Positions 35,099 through 43,462 of a stretch of DNA of 64,000 nt are shown here, one piece after another. Below the pieces are notes generated by a model that worked only from the letters and a program-made list of their open reading frames with translations, did not search any database and was not told where the DNA came from. The position numbers and the translations under genes are program-made. Positions within the stretch are counted from its first letter, which is position 1. Each line of letters begins with the position of its first letter. This stretch comes from Micromonospora carbonacea (lineage in GTDB: Bacteria; Actinomycetota; Actinomycetes; Mycobacteriales; Micromonosporaceae): positions 6,616,501 through 6,680,500 of the forward strand of contig NZ_JACHMZ010000001.1 of assembly GCF_014205165.1 (NCBI RefSeq). The letters run 5' to 3'.

Positions 35099-36045
35099 AC
35101 CCGCTGCGCCTCGGCTACCTCTACGGCATCGGCGCGTACCTGCTCTGGGGGTTCTTCCCGCTCTACCTCAGGGCGCTCCAGCCGGCCGGCCCGCTGGAGA
35201 TCCTGGCGCACCGGATCGTCTGGTCGGTGCTCTTCGTCGCGCTGTTGCTCGCCGCGCTGCGCAACGTGGGCTTCCTGCGGCGGTTGGCGCGTCGCCCCCG
35301 GGCGCTGGCCGGCATCGGCGTGGCCGCCGCGCTCATCGCGGTCAACTGGGGCACCTACATCTACGGCGTGAACTCGGCGCGGGTGGTGGAGACGGCCCTC
35401 GGCTACTTCATCACCCCGCTGGTGTCGGTGCTGCTCGGGGTGACCGTGCTGCGGGAGCGGCTGCGCCCCGGGCAGTGGCTGGCGCTGGGCATCGGCACGG
35501 CGGCGGTGGCCGTGCTCACCGTGGACTACGGCCGGTTGCCCTGGCTCGCGCTCACCCTGGCCGTCAGCTTCGCCGCGTACGGGCTGGTCAAGAAGCGCCT
35601 CGGGCTGCCGGCGGCGGAGGGGCTCTTCGTGGAGTCGGCGGTGCTCGCCCTGCCGGCCCTCGGCTATCTCGGCTGGCTCGCCGCCGACGGTGGCCTGGCC
35701 TTCGGCCACGTCTCGGCCGGGCACACCGCGTTGCTGGTGCTGGCCGGCGCGGCCACCGCGACCCCGCTGCTGCTCTTCGCGGGCGCCGCGAACCGGCTGT
35801 CGCTGACGGCGCTGGGCATGCTCCAGTACCTCGCCCCGATCCTCCAGCTCGGCTGCGGGGTGCTGATCTTCCACGAGCCGATGCCGCCGGCCCGGCTCGC
35901 CGGCTTCGCGCTGGTCTGGCTGGCGCTGCTGACCTTCACCGCCGACGCCCTCCGCCACGCCCGCAACTCCCGGCGCTCCCGCGGCCCCGCCGCGACCCGG
36001 CCGCTCGCGCCGACGCCGGTGGGACAGGGGACGACGGGAGCCTGA
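35095..36045 (+). CDS. rarD: EamA-family permease RarD
   Basis: The 316-residue protein has ten predicted membrane helices and the RarD hallmarks: GYLYGIGAYLLWGFFPLYLR at the N-terminus, HRIVWSVLF, NWGTYIYGVNSARVVETALG and YFITPLVSVLLGV. RarD belongs to the drug/metabolite transporter superfamily; its substrate is unknown. It is translationally coupled to the upstream GNAT gene. The C-terminal ~20 residues are an Arg/Ser-rich cytosolic tail. Confidence 0.92.
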   Translation: MNPLRLGYLYGIGAYLLWGFFPLYLRALQPAGPLEILAHRIVWSVLFVALLLAALRNVGFLRRLARRPRALAGIGVAAALIAVNWGTYIYGVNSARVVETALGYFITPLVSVLLGVTVLRERLRPGQWLALGIGTAAVAVLTVDYGRLPWLALTLAVSFAAYGLVKKRLGLPAAEGLFVESAVLALPALGYLGWLAADGGLAFGHVSAGHTALLVLAGAATATPLLLFAGAANRLSLTALGMLQYLAPILQLGCGVLIFHEPMPPARLAGFALVWLALLTFTADALRHARNSRRSRGPAATRPLAPTPVGQGTTGA

Positions 36046-36062
36046 ACCGCCGGCCGGGCGGC

Positions 36063-36761
36063 TCAGCGGGCGTCGTAGGCGAGGACCGGGGTACCGTCGG
36101 CGCGCAGCAGCTCCAGCCGGACCAGCTCGCCGTCGGTGAAGTGGGTGGTGGCGGTCAGGCTCAGCTCGTCGCCGGGGGCGGCCAGCCAGGAGCCGATCTG
36201 CTCCGTCGCGCCGTCCGGGCCGTGCGCCACCAGCCGGAAGGTGTACGCCTCGCGGTGCCCGGCCCGCCGGTCGTAGCCGCAGCGCATGGTGACCTCGGTG
36301 CCCCACGGCGTGCCGGTCAGCCCCACCTCGGCGTGCACCGGCACCGTGCCGGCGATCGGCCGCATGGACGCCAGCGCGATCTGCGGGGTGGGCGTCGGGG
36401 TGATCTCGACGGGCGGCCGGAGGGTGGCCGCGCCGAACCCGGCGAACAGCGCCAGGACGGCGGCGGCCAGCGCGGTCAGCGCGTACCGGCGGCGGGCGGC
36501 CGACCGCTCGCGGCGTCGGCGGCGGCGGGCGGCGTCGAGCAGCGCGGGCACCCGGGAGACCTCGGCGGGCGGCTCCAGGAACTGCTCCAGCCCGGCCGGG
36601 TCGAGCCGGCCGAGCAGCCCGGGGAGCACGGCGATCTCGGCGACCGCGTCCCGGCAGGAGGCGCAGCCGGCGAGGTGCCGCTCGTAGGCGGCCCGGTCGG
36701 CCGGGGCGAGCGCGCCCAGGACGTACGCGCCGTCGTCGTGCGCGAACTCGCAGCGGGTCAT
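36063..36761 (-). CDS. Zinc-binding anti-sigma factor (RskA/RslA-like)
   Basis: The protein has 232 residues from the ATG at 36761, which overlaps the sigma-factor stop (ATGA). The N-terminal cytosolic domain has the ZAS motif HLAGCASC (HxxxCxxC) after DDGAYVLGALAPADRAAYER. A basic region and one membrane helix (ALTALAAAVLALFAGFGAA, about residue 130) follow, then an extracytoplasmic RskA-like domain with PTPTP linker and a beta-rich end. It should hold the ECF sigma factor at the membrane until a signal triggers release. A gene pair of this order is the usual ECF/anti-sigma operon. Confidence 0.92.
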   Translation of the reverse strand: MTRCEFAHDDGAYVLGALAPADRAAYERHLAGCASCRDAVAEIAVLPGLLGRLDPAGLEQFLEPPAEVSRVPALLDAARRRRRRERSAARRRYALTALAAAVLALFAGFGAATLRPPVEITPTPTPQIALASMRPIAGTVPVHAEVGLTGTPWGTEVTMRCGYDRRAGHREAYTFRLVAHGPDGATEQIGSWLAAPGDELSLTATTHFTDGELVRLELLRADGTPVLAYDAR

Positions 36762-37375
36762 CCCGTCACCCCCATCTCGGCCAGCGCCAACCGTAGTGAG
36801 CGCAGCGCGTAGTGGGTGCGGGACTTGACGGTGCCCGGTGGCACGCCCAGCCGGACCGCCGCCTCGGACACCGAACGCCCCTGGTAGAAGCACTCGATGA
36901 GCACCTCGCGGTGGGTCGGGCTGAGCCGGTTCAGCGCCTCGGCGACCGTCCACGCCTCCACCGCGCGTTCCGCCTCGTCGATCGTCTCCGGGGGCTCGGG
37001 CAGCTCGTCGGTGTAGATCTCGCCGACCCTCGTGGACCGCCGCCGCCACGCGTCGATGGCCAGGTTGCGGGCCGTGGTGAACAGCCACGCCCGCACCGAT
37101 CCGCGCGTCGGGTCGAGCGACTCCGGGTGCCGCCAGGCCCGCAGCAGCGTCTCCTGCACCAGGTCCTCGGCCCGGGTCCGGTCGCCGTTGACCAGCCGCA
37201 GGGCGTGCGCGTAGAGCGCGTCGGCATGCTCGTCGTGCAGCGCGCGCAGCAGTTGGGCGTCGTGGTCGCTGATGACGACCTCCTCGCTGTCGCCGGAGTC
37301 CAGCGGCTCCCGCTGTCGAACGCGTCCAGCGGTGCGTTCGCCCGACAGTACGTGCGGTGTCGCCGATCGGTTCAT
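36758..37375 (-). CDS. ECF sigma factor (SigK/SigL-like)
   Basis: The 205-residue protein has region 2 (LHDEHADALYAHALRL, RAEDLVQETLLRAWRHP, RAWLFTTARNLAIDAWRRR) and region 4 (LSPTHREVLIECFYQGRSVS, LGVPPGTVKSRTHYALRSL). The start is an ATG at 37375 in the longest form; the first ~35 residues are not conserved-looking, so a later start is possible. It is followed, with overlap, by its anti-sigma factor and is divergent from a PhoX-like gene whose promoter may be one of its targets. Confidence 0.92.
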   Translation of the reverse strand: MNRSATPHVLSGERTAGRVRQREPLDSGDSEEVVISDHDAQLLRALHDEHADALYAHALRLVNGDRTRAEDLVQETLLRAWRHPESLDPTRGSVRAWLFTTARNLAIDAWRRRSTRVGEIYTDELPEPPETIDEAERAVEAWTVAEALNRLSPTHREVLIECFYQGRSVSEAAVRLGVPPGTVKSRTHYALRSLRLALAEMGVTG

Positions 37376-37526
37376 CCGCAGGTCGACGGGGAGGTCAGGC
37401 GCAGGTGTTCACATCCGGTTCATGTTCGGGCCGACCCGCGCTCACCGCGCCCTCCTAGCGTCCGCCGGGTACGCACGTCGGAGGGTCGACCCCGGCGTGC
37501 ACCGACTTCCTTGGAGGCACCTCCCG

Positions 37527-39653
37527 ATGAGCGACCGACCTCGGCTGCTCCCCCTGCTGGGCGCCACCCGCCACGGCAGCCGTGACGCCATGACCTGTCT
37601 CTACCGGTGCGGCAACGCCTGTGACCACCCGGTGCCCAACACCTCCGACAACCCGTACCTGGGCGACATCGTGGACGCCGAGGTGTCCCGGCGCGGCGTG
37701 GTCCGGGCCGGCGCGGTCGGTGCGCTCGTCCTGGGCTTCGGCGGCGCGGCCGCCGGGGCGCTGGCCGGCGCCGGGGCGGCGTCCGCCGCGCCGGCCACGC
37801 CGGTGGTGCCGGAGGCCGCCGGGTTCGGCCGCCCGGCCGGCGGGGTGGGCAGCGGCGCGCTGACCTTCCGGCCGATCCCGCCGAACAAGCTCGACACCCT
37901 GGTCGTGCCCAACGGGTACGACCACAGTGTCGTGATCCGCTGGGGCGACCCGGTGGTGCCGGGCGCGCCGGAGTTCGACGTGCACACGCAGACCGCCGCG
38001 AAGCAGGCCAAGCAGTTCGGCTACAACAACGACTTCGTCGGCGTGCTGCCGCTGGACAAGCGGGGCCGCCGGGCGCTGCTCGTGGTCAACCACGAGTACA
38101 CCAACGAGGACCTGATGTTCCCCGGCTTCACCAGCCTCGACGCGCTCACCGTCGAGCAGGTGAAGGTCGCCATGGCGGCGCACGGCATGTCCGTGGTCGA
38201 GCTGGAGCGGGTCGACGGCACCGGGCAGTGGCGGCCGGTCTCCGGCGGCCGGCGGCCGTACAACCGGCGGGTCACCGCGCTGGCCACGAAGTTCGAGCTG
38301 ACCGGCCCGGCCGCCGGCTCGGCGTGGCTGCGCACCGCCGCCGACCCGAAGGGCCGGACGGTGGTCGGCACGCTGAACAACTGCGCGGGCGGCGTCACCC
38401 CGTGGGGCACGGTGCTCTCCGGCGAGGAGAACTTCAACCAGTACTTCGTCGGCGGGGACGCCGCGCCGGAGGAGCTGAAGCCGAAGCTGGCCCGCTACGG
38501 CATCAACACCACCGAGCGCTACCCGAGCGGCAACCGCAGGTGGGACCGCGCCGACGAGCGCTTCGACCTGGCGAAGAACCCGTACGAGGCGCACCGCTTC
38601 GGCTGGGTCGTCGAGATCGACCCGTTCGACCCGGAGAGCCGGCCGCGCAAGCACACGGCGCTCGGCCGGTTCAAGCACGAGGGCGCGAACGTCATCGTCG
38701 CCCGCAGCGGGCACGTGGTGGCCTACATGGGCGACGACGAGCGGTTCGACTACCTCTACAAGTTCGTCTCCGACAAGAAGTTCATGACCGGCGACTCGTG
38801 GGTGGCCCGCAAGCACAACCTGACCCTGCTGGAGTCGGGCACCCTGTACGTGGCGCAGCTCGAAGGCAACTCGGCGGCCGAGATCGACGGCTCCGGCAAG
38901 CTCCCCGCCGACGGGGCGTTCAACGGCCGGGGCCGCTGGATCAAGCTGGTCAGCGGCAACCGCTCGTACGTCGACGGGATGACCGCCGCGGACGTGCTCA
39001 CCTTCACCCGGCTGGCCGGCGACAAGGTCGGCGCGACCAAGATGGACCGCCCGGAGGACGTCGAGCCGAGCCGGCTGACCGGCAAGGTGTACGTGGCGCT
39101 GACCAACAACACCGACCGCGGCAAGGCGGGCAAGGCCCCCGCCGACGAGGCCAACCCGCGCAACCTCAACAAGCACGGGCAGATCCTGGAACTGGTCGAG
39201 GACGGCAACAACAACGCCGCCGAGACGTTCGCCTGGTCGCTGCCGATCGTCTGCGGCGACCCGACGGACCCGTCGACCCACTTCGCCGGGTACGACAAGG
39301 CGAAGGTCTCCCCGATCTCCTGCCCGGACAACGTCGCCTTCGACGCCACCGGCAACCTCTGGATCTCGACCGACGGCAACGCGCTGGGCAGCAACGACGG
39401 CCTGTTCGCCACCGCCGTGGAGGGGCCGGAGCGGGGGCACCTCAAGCAGTTCCTCACGGTGCCGCTGGGCGCGGAGACCTGCGGCCCGTTCATCACCGAC
39501 GACAACCGCTCGGTGTTCGTGGCGGTGCAACACCCGGGTGAGATCACCGGGGCGACCGTGGAGAACCCGGCGTCGACCTGGCCCGACGGCGACTACGCCA
39601 AGCCCGGCGTGGTGGTCACCTGGCGGCTGGACGGCGGCCCGATCGGCAGCTGA
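37527..39653 (+). CDS. Tat-exported PhoX/DUF839 family protein (putative alkaline phosphatase)
   Basis: From the ATG at 37527 (GGAGG at 37513) the protein has 708 residues. A twin-arginine signal SRRGVVRAGAVGALVLGFG begins unusually late, about residue 54, after a Cys-containing lead (MTCLYRCGNACDHP), as in many PhoX/DUF839 proteins. The mature part has NHEYTNEDLMFPG, LSGEENFNQYF and DNVAFDATGNLWISTDG, typical of the family. PhoX enzymes are calcium- and iron-dependent phosphatases released on phosphate starvation; enzymatic activity here is inferred from family. It is divergent from the sigma/anti-sigma pair. Confidence 0.9.
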   Translation: MSDRPRLLPLLGATRHGSRDAMTCLYRCGNACDHPVPNTSDNPYLGDIVDAEVSRRGVVRAGAVGALVLGFGGAAAGALAGAGAASAAPATPVVPEAAGFGRPAGGVGSGALTFRPIPPNKLDTLVVPNGYDHSVVIRWGDPVVPGAPEFDVHTQTAAKQAKQFGYNNDFVGVLPLDKRGRRALLVVNHEYTNEDLMFPGFTSLDALTVEQVKVAMAAHGMSVVELERVDGTGQWRPVSGGRRPYNRRVTALATKFELTGPAAGSAWLRTAADPKGRTVVGTLNNCAGGVTPWGTVLSGEENFNQYFVGGDAAPEELKPKLARYGINTTERYPSGNRRWDRADERFDLAKNPYEAHRFGWVVEIDPFDPESRPRKHTALGRFKHEGANVIVARSGHVVAYMGDDERFDYLYKFVSDKKFMTGDSWVARKHNLTLLESGTLYVAQLEGNSAAEIDGSGKLPADGAFNGRGRWIKLVSGNRSYVDGMTAADVLTFTRLAGDKVGATKMDRPEDVEPSRLTGKVYVALTNNTDRGKAGKAPADEANPRNLNKHGQILELVEDGNNNAAETFAWSLPIVCGDPTDPSTHFAGYDKAKVSPISCPDNVAFDATGNLWISTDGNALGSNDGLFATAVEGPERGHLKQFLTVPLGAETCGPFITDDNRSVFVAVQHPGEITGATVENPASTWPDGDYAKPGVVVTWRLDGGPIGS

Positions 39654-39671
39654 TCCCGCTGGGCGTCGCGG

Positions 39672-39702
39672 CGGGCCCCCTCCCCACCAGGGCGGGGGCC
39701 CG
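39672..39702 (+). terminator. Terminator after the PhoX-like gene
   Basis: CGGGCCCCC (39672-39680) pairs with GGGGGCCCG (39694-39702), 18 bases past the stop codon. Confidence 0.75.
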
Positions 39703-39774
39703 TCGTCGTCCCTGCTCCCGGCTCCCCGGCCCCGGCTTCCGGCCGCCGGGCCTCGGCTCCCGGTGGCTGCGGGG

Positions 39775-40557
39775 TCAGTTCTCGGCGGCGACGGCGTCGG
39801 CGATGGCGCGGGCGGCGGTGAGCAGCTTGGCCCGGACCACCCGGGCGGAGGTCATCATCTCGCTGGCCGGCAACGAGCAGGCCAGCACCATCCGGCGTTC
39901 CATGTCCTTGTCGGGGACGACCAGCACGGCCGCGCACGCGACGCCCTGCCGGAACTGCCCCAGCTCCAGCTGCATGCCCCGGCGGTCGCCGGCCGCCACG
40001 TCCGCCTCGAACGCCTCGGGGGTGGTGAGGGTGGCGTTGGTGAACGGGCGCATGCCGTATTCCCGCAGGTAGCGGAAGCGCTGCTCGGCGGTGAGGGTGG
40101 CCAGCAGCGCCTTGCCGAGCGCGGTCGCGTGCGCGCCCTCGTCGAACCCGGGGACCAGGTCCTCCAGGTGCGGGGAGCGGTGCCCCTCGGCCACGGCGGT
40201 GACGGCCACCTGGCCGCCGACGAAGCGCCCGAGATAGTGGCTGTAGCCGGTGTCCACGGCGGCGCGGCGCAGGCACTCGCCGACCGCTGCGGGCCCGCGG
40301 AACGCGGTGACCAGCTCGCGGTACCGGTCGGCGATCTCCAGGCCCACGATGTACGTGCCGTCCTCCCGGCGGATCACGTAGCCCTCGTAGGCCAGCGTGC
40401 GGACCAGGTGGTAGGTGGTGGCCACGGTCAGCTCGCAGCGCCGCGCGATCTGCTTGACGGTCAGCCCCTTCGGGGCGCGACCGACCGATTCGAGCACGCG
40501 TAGCGCGCGGGAGACACTCCGGATGAGGTCCGAAGGTTCCGCCAAGGGGTCGCGCAC
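39775..40557 (-). CDS. IclR-family transcriptional regulator
   Basis: The start chosen is the GTG at 40557, five bases from GGAGG; the GTG at 40563 overlaps that ribosome site. The protein has 260 residues with an N-terminal winged helix (RALRVLESVGRAPKGLTVKQ, TVATTYHLVRTLAYEGYV) and a C-terminal IclR effector domain (HATALGKALLATL, GVACAAVLVV). Regulators of this family sense small carbon compounds. It stands alone, convergent with PhoX and upstream of nothing obvious, so its target is unknown. Confidence 0.9.
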   Translation of the reverse strand: MRDPLAEPSDLIRSVSRALRVLESVGRAPKGLTVKQIARRCELTVATTYHLVRTLAYEGYVIRREDGTYIVGLEIADRYRELVTAFRGPAAVGECLRRAAVDTGYSHYLGRFVGGQVAVTAVAEGHRSPHLEDLVPGFDEGAHATALGKALLATLTAEQRFRYLREYGMRPFTNATLTTPEAFEADVAAGDRRGMQLELGQFRQGVACAAVLVVPDKDMERRMVLACSLPASEMMTSARVVRAKLLTAARAIADAVAAEN

Positions 40558-40735
40558 AACCACCTCCGCCGCCGGGGGACTTACACCATATGAAATCCAG
40601 GCGTCCGGCGAAATGCCTGTTCGGGTCGACGCTGCCAGATCATCCTAAACGGTCAGTGCGCCGAGCGACACGGTGAGTTGTCCGAGTCGGACTCACGAAG
40701 GGTTCGCGGAACCCGCATCGAAGGCTCGGGAGGCC

Positions 40736-41818
40736 TCAGCCGGTGCGGTCGGCGATGTAGTCGCAGAGGGACTCCAGCGCGCGGCGCGACGGCGTCTCCG
40801 GCAGCAGCGCGAGCTGCTCCCGGGCCTCCTCGGCGTAGCTGCGGACGGTCTCCCGGGCGCGCTTGAGCGCCGGGGACTCGCGGAGCAGGCCGAGGGCCTC
40901 GGCGTGCAGGGCGTCGTCGACGAGCGGGCCGGTGGCCAGGATCTCCCGCAGCCGCACCGAGGCGGCGTCGGCGTCGTCGGAGGCGAGCGCGTAGAGCACC
41001 GGCAGGGTCGGCACGCCCTCCCGCAGGTCGGTGCCGGGGGTCTTGCCCGACTGCACCGACTCGCTGGCGATGTCGAGCAGGTCGTCGGAGAGCTGGAAGG
41101 CGACGCCGATCGTCTCGCCGTAGCCTGCCAGGGCCTCGGTGTGCGCGGCGGACGCCCCGGAGAACAGGCCGCCGAAGCGGGCCGAGGTGGCGATCAGCGA
41201 GCCGGTCTTCTCGGCGATCACGCCGAGGTAGTGGGTCACCGGGTCCTGCCCGTCCCGGGGGCCGACCGTCTCGGCGATCTGACCGTGCACCAGGCGGGCG
41301 AACGTGCGCGCCTGCAACCGCACCGCCTCCGGCCCCAGATCGGCCGAGAGGTCCGCGGCGCGGGCGAAGAGGTAGTCGCCGACCAGGATCGCCACCGAGT
41401 TCGTCCAGCGGGAGTTGGCGCTCGGGGCGCCCCGCCGCACGGCGGCCTCGTCCATGACGTCGTCGTGGTAGAGCGTCGCCAGGTGGGTGAGCTCCATCAC
41501 CACGGCGGCGGAGACGACCCGCGGGTCGGCCGGATCGCCGAACTGGGCTCCCAGCGCGACCAGCAGCGGGCGGAACCGCTTGCCGCCGGCGTCCACCAGG
41601 TGCCGGGCGGCCTCGGTCACCAGCGGGTCGGCGCTCGTCACGGTGGCCCGCAGCTCCGCCTCGACGGACTCCAGCAGGCCCAACACGGACGCCTCGACGC
41701 GGGCATCGGCCAGGTGCAGGCCGAGCGCGCCGAACTGACCCATGCTCTCCCGACCCCGCCGAGCGGAGCCGGTGGCACCTGAACGCTCGCCAGCCGGATT
41801 CACCACGCTATCCACCAT
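40736..41818 (-). CDS. Polyprenyl diphosphate synthase (menaquinone side chain)
   Basis: The 360-residue protein (an alternative start at 41743 gives 335) has both aspartate-rich motifs: DDVMD at about 118 with the KRFRPLL region before it, and SDDLLD at about 244, plus GEKTGSL-like EKTGSLI. It chain-elongates isopentenyl diphosphate to a long prenyl chain. Being at the end of the nuo cluster and near menG and menJ, it most likely makes the menaquinone tail; in mycobacteria an analogous gene (grcC) lies beside menJ and menG. A strong terminator separates it from nuoN, so it has its own promoter or depends on readthrough. Confidence 0.93.
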   Translation of the reverse strand: MVDSVVNPAGERSGATGSARRGRESMGQFGALGLHLADARVEASVLGLLESVEAELRATVTSADPLVTEAARHLVDAGGKRFRPLLVALGAQFGDPADPRVVSAAVVMELTHLATLYHDDVMDEAAVRRGAPSANSRWTNSVAILVGDYLFARAADLSADLGPEAVRLQARTFARLVHGQIAETVGPRDGQDPVTHYLGVIAEKTGSLIATSARFGGLFSGASAAHTEALAGYGETIGVAFQLSDDLLDIASESVQSGKTPGTDLREGVPTLPVLYALASDDADAASVRLREILATGPLVDDALHAEALGLLRESPALKRARETVRSYAEEAREQLALLPETPSRRALESLCDYIADRTG

Positions 41819-41855
41819 GCCACACCCGTTCGACCTGCTCCGGGGCGGGGATGCG

Positions 41856-41895
41856 GCGACGGGGCCGGCACGCTGTCGCGTACCGGCCCCGTCGC
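41856..41895 (-). terminator. Terminator at the end of the nuo operon
   Basis: GCGACGGGGCCGG (41856-41868) pairs perfectly with CCGGCCCCGTCGC (41883-41895), 14 bases past the nuoN stop and 38 bases before the polyprenyl synthase start. Confidence 0.85.
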
Positions 41896-41908
41896 GGGGA
41901 AACGTCGG

Positions 41909-43462
41909 TCATCGCACGAATTCGGCGGCACCGTTGGCGAGGTCGAGCAGCGGGCCCGGCACGACGCCCAGCACCAGCGTGGCCAGCACGCCGATCATGA
42001 GCGCCGCCGAGGTCAGCCCGCCCGGCACCATCACCGTCGGGGTGGACTCCCCCGGCTCGGACAGCCACATCATGACCACGACCCGCAGGTACGGGAACGC
42101 GAGCACCATGCTCGTCAGCACGCCGGCCACCACCAGCCACGCCTGGTCGGCGTCGAGGGCCGGGGCGAAGACGGCGAACTTGCTCATGAAGCCGCTGGTG
42201 AGCGGGATGCCGGCGAAGGCCAGCAGGATGAAGGTGAAGATCGCCGCGAAGAACGGCGACCGCTTCCCCAGCCCCGCCCAGCGGGACAGGTGGGTGGCCT
42301 CCCCGTCGGCGTCGCGGACCAGGGTCACCACCGCGAAGGCGGCCAGCACCGAGAAGCCGTACGCGGCCAGGTAGAACATCGTGCCGGCGAGCCCGTCCCG
42401 GCTCGGCGCGAGCACGCCGACCAGCAGGTAGCCCGCGTTGGCGATCGACGAGTAGGCCAGCAGCCGCTTGATGTCGGTCTGGGTGACCGCCAGCACCGCG
42501 CCGACCAGCATGGTGAGCACCGCCACCGCGCCGAGGACCGGGGTGAAGTCCCACGCCGCCCCGGCGAACGCCACGTGGAAGACCCGCAGCAGGGCGCCGA
42601 ACGCGGCGACCTTCGTGCAGGCCGCCATGAAGCCGGTGACCGGCGTCGGGGCGCCCTGGTAGACGTCGGGGGTCCACACGTGGAACGGGGCGGCGGCGGC
42701 CTTGAACAGCAGGCCGATGGCGAGCAGCGCCATGCCGGCGAAGAGCAGCACCTGGCTCGCCGGGGACTCGGTGACCGCCGCGTGGATGGTGGCGAAGTCG
42801 ACGCCGGCCGGGCGGCCCGGGATGCCGGAGGTGAAGCCGTACACCAGGGCCACGCCGAACAGGAAGAACGCCGAGGCGTACGCGCCGAGCAGGAAGTACT
42901 TCATCGCCGCCTCCTGGCTCAGCAGCCGCCGGCGACGGGCCAGCGCGCAGAGCAGGTAGAGCGGCAGGGAGAAGACCTCCAGGGCGATGAACATGGTCAG
43001 CAGGTCGTTCGCCGCCACGAAGATCAGCATGCCGCCGATGGCGAAGCTGGCCAGCGGGTAGACCTCGGTCGCCCCGTTGCTGCCCTCGGCCTGCCGCCGG
43101 TCCTCGGCCGACTCGGCGGTGACGGCGGCCTGGGCGACGAACGCCCCGCCCCGCTCCACCGAGCGCTCGCCCATGAGCAGCAGCGACATGGCGGCGAGGA
43201 CCAGGATCGCGCCCTGGAGGAACAGGGTCGGCCCGTCCACGGCGAGCGCCCCGCCGGCGGTGATCAGCCGGTCGTCGGCGTTGAAGATCACCATCACCAG
43301 CGCGGCGAGCACCGCGAGCAGCCCCAGCGAGAGCTGGACGAGGTGGCGGCGCTTGCGGGGCACGAAGGCCTCGACCAGCACGCCCAGCAGGGCGGCGCCC
43401 AGCATGATCAGGATCGGAGCGAGCGCCGCGTAGTCGATCGACGGCAGCTTGAGCTCGGTCAC
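41909..43462 (-). CDS. nuoN: NADH-quinone oxidoreductase subunit N
   Basis: The 517-residue protein is one of the three antiporter-like membrane subunits of complex I. About fourteen helices are visible, with the conserved core KAAAAPFHVWTPDVYQGAP and TQTDIKRLLAYSSIANAGYL carrying the lysines of the proton channel. The GTG start overlaps the nuoM stop (GTGA). An insert with charged residues (AESAEDRRQAEGSNGATEV) lies in a loop near residue 125 and looks lineage-specific. It is the last gene of the operon. Confidence 0.97.
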   Translation of the reverse strand: MTELKLPSIDYAALAPILIMLGAALLGVLVEAFVPRKRRHLVQLSLGLLAVLAALVMVIFNADDRLITAGGALAVDGPTLFLQGAILVLAAMSLLLMGERSVERGGAFVAQAAVTAESAEDRRQAEGSNGATEVYPLASFAIGGMLIFVAANDLLTMFIALEVFSLPLYLLCALARRRRLLSQEAAMKYFLLGAYASAFFLFGVALVYGFTSGIPGRPAGVDFATIHAAVTESPASQVLLFAGMALLAIGLLFKAAAAPFHVWTPDVYQGAPTPVTGFMAACTKVAAFGALLRVFHVAFAGAAWDFTPVLGAVAVLTMLVGAVLAVTQTDIKRLLAYSSIANAGYLLVGVLAPSRDGLAGTMFYLAAYGFSVLAAFAVVTLVRDADGEATHLSRWAGLGKRSPFFAAIFTFILLAFAGIPLTSGFMSKFAVFAPALDADQAWLVVAGVLTSMVLAFPYLRVVVMMWLSEPGESTPTVMVPGGLTSAALMIGVLATLVLGVVPGPLLDLANGAAEFVR

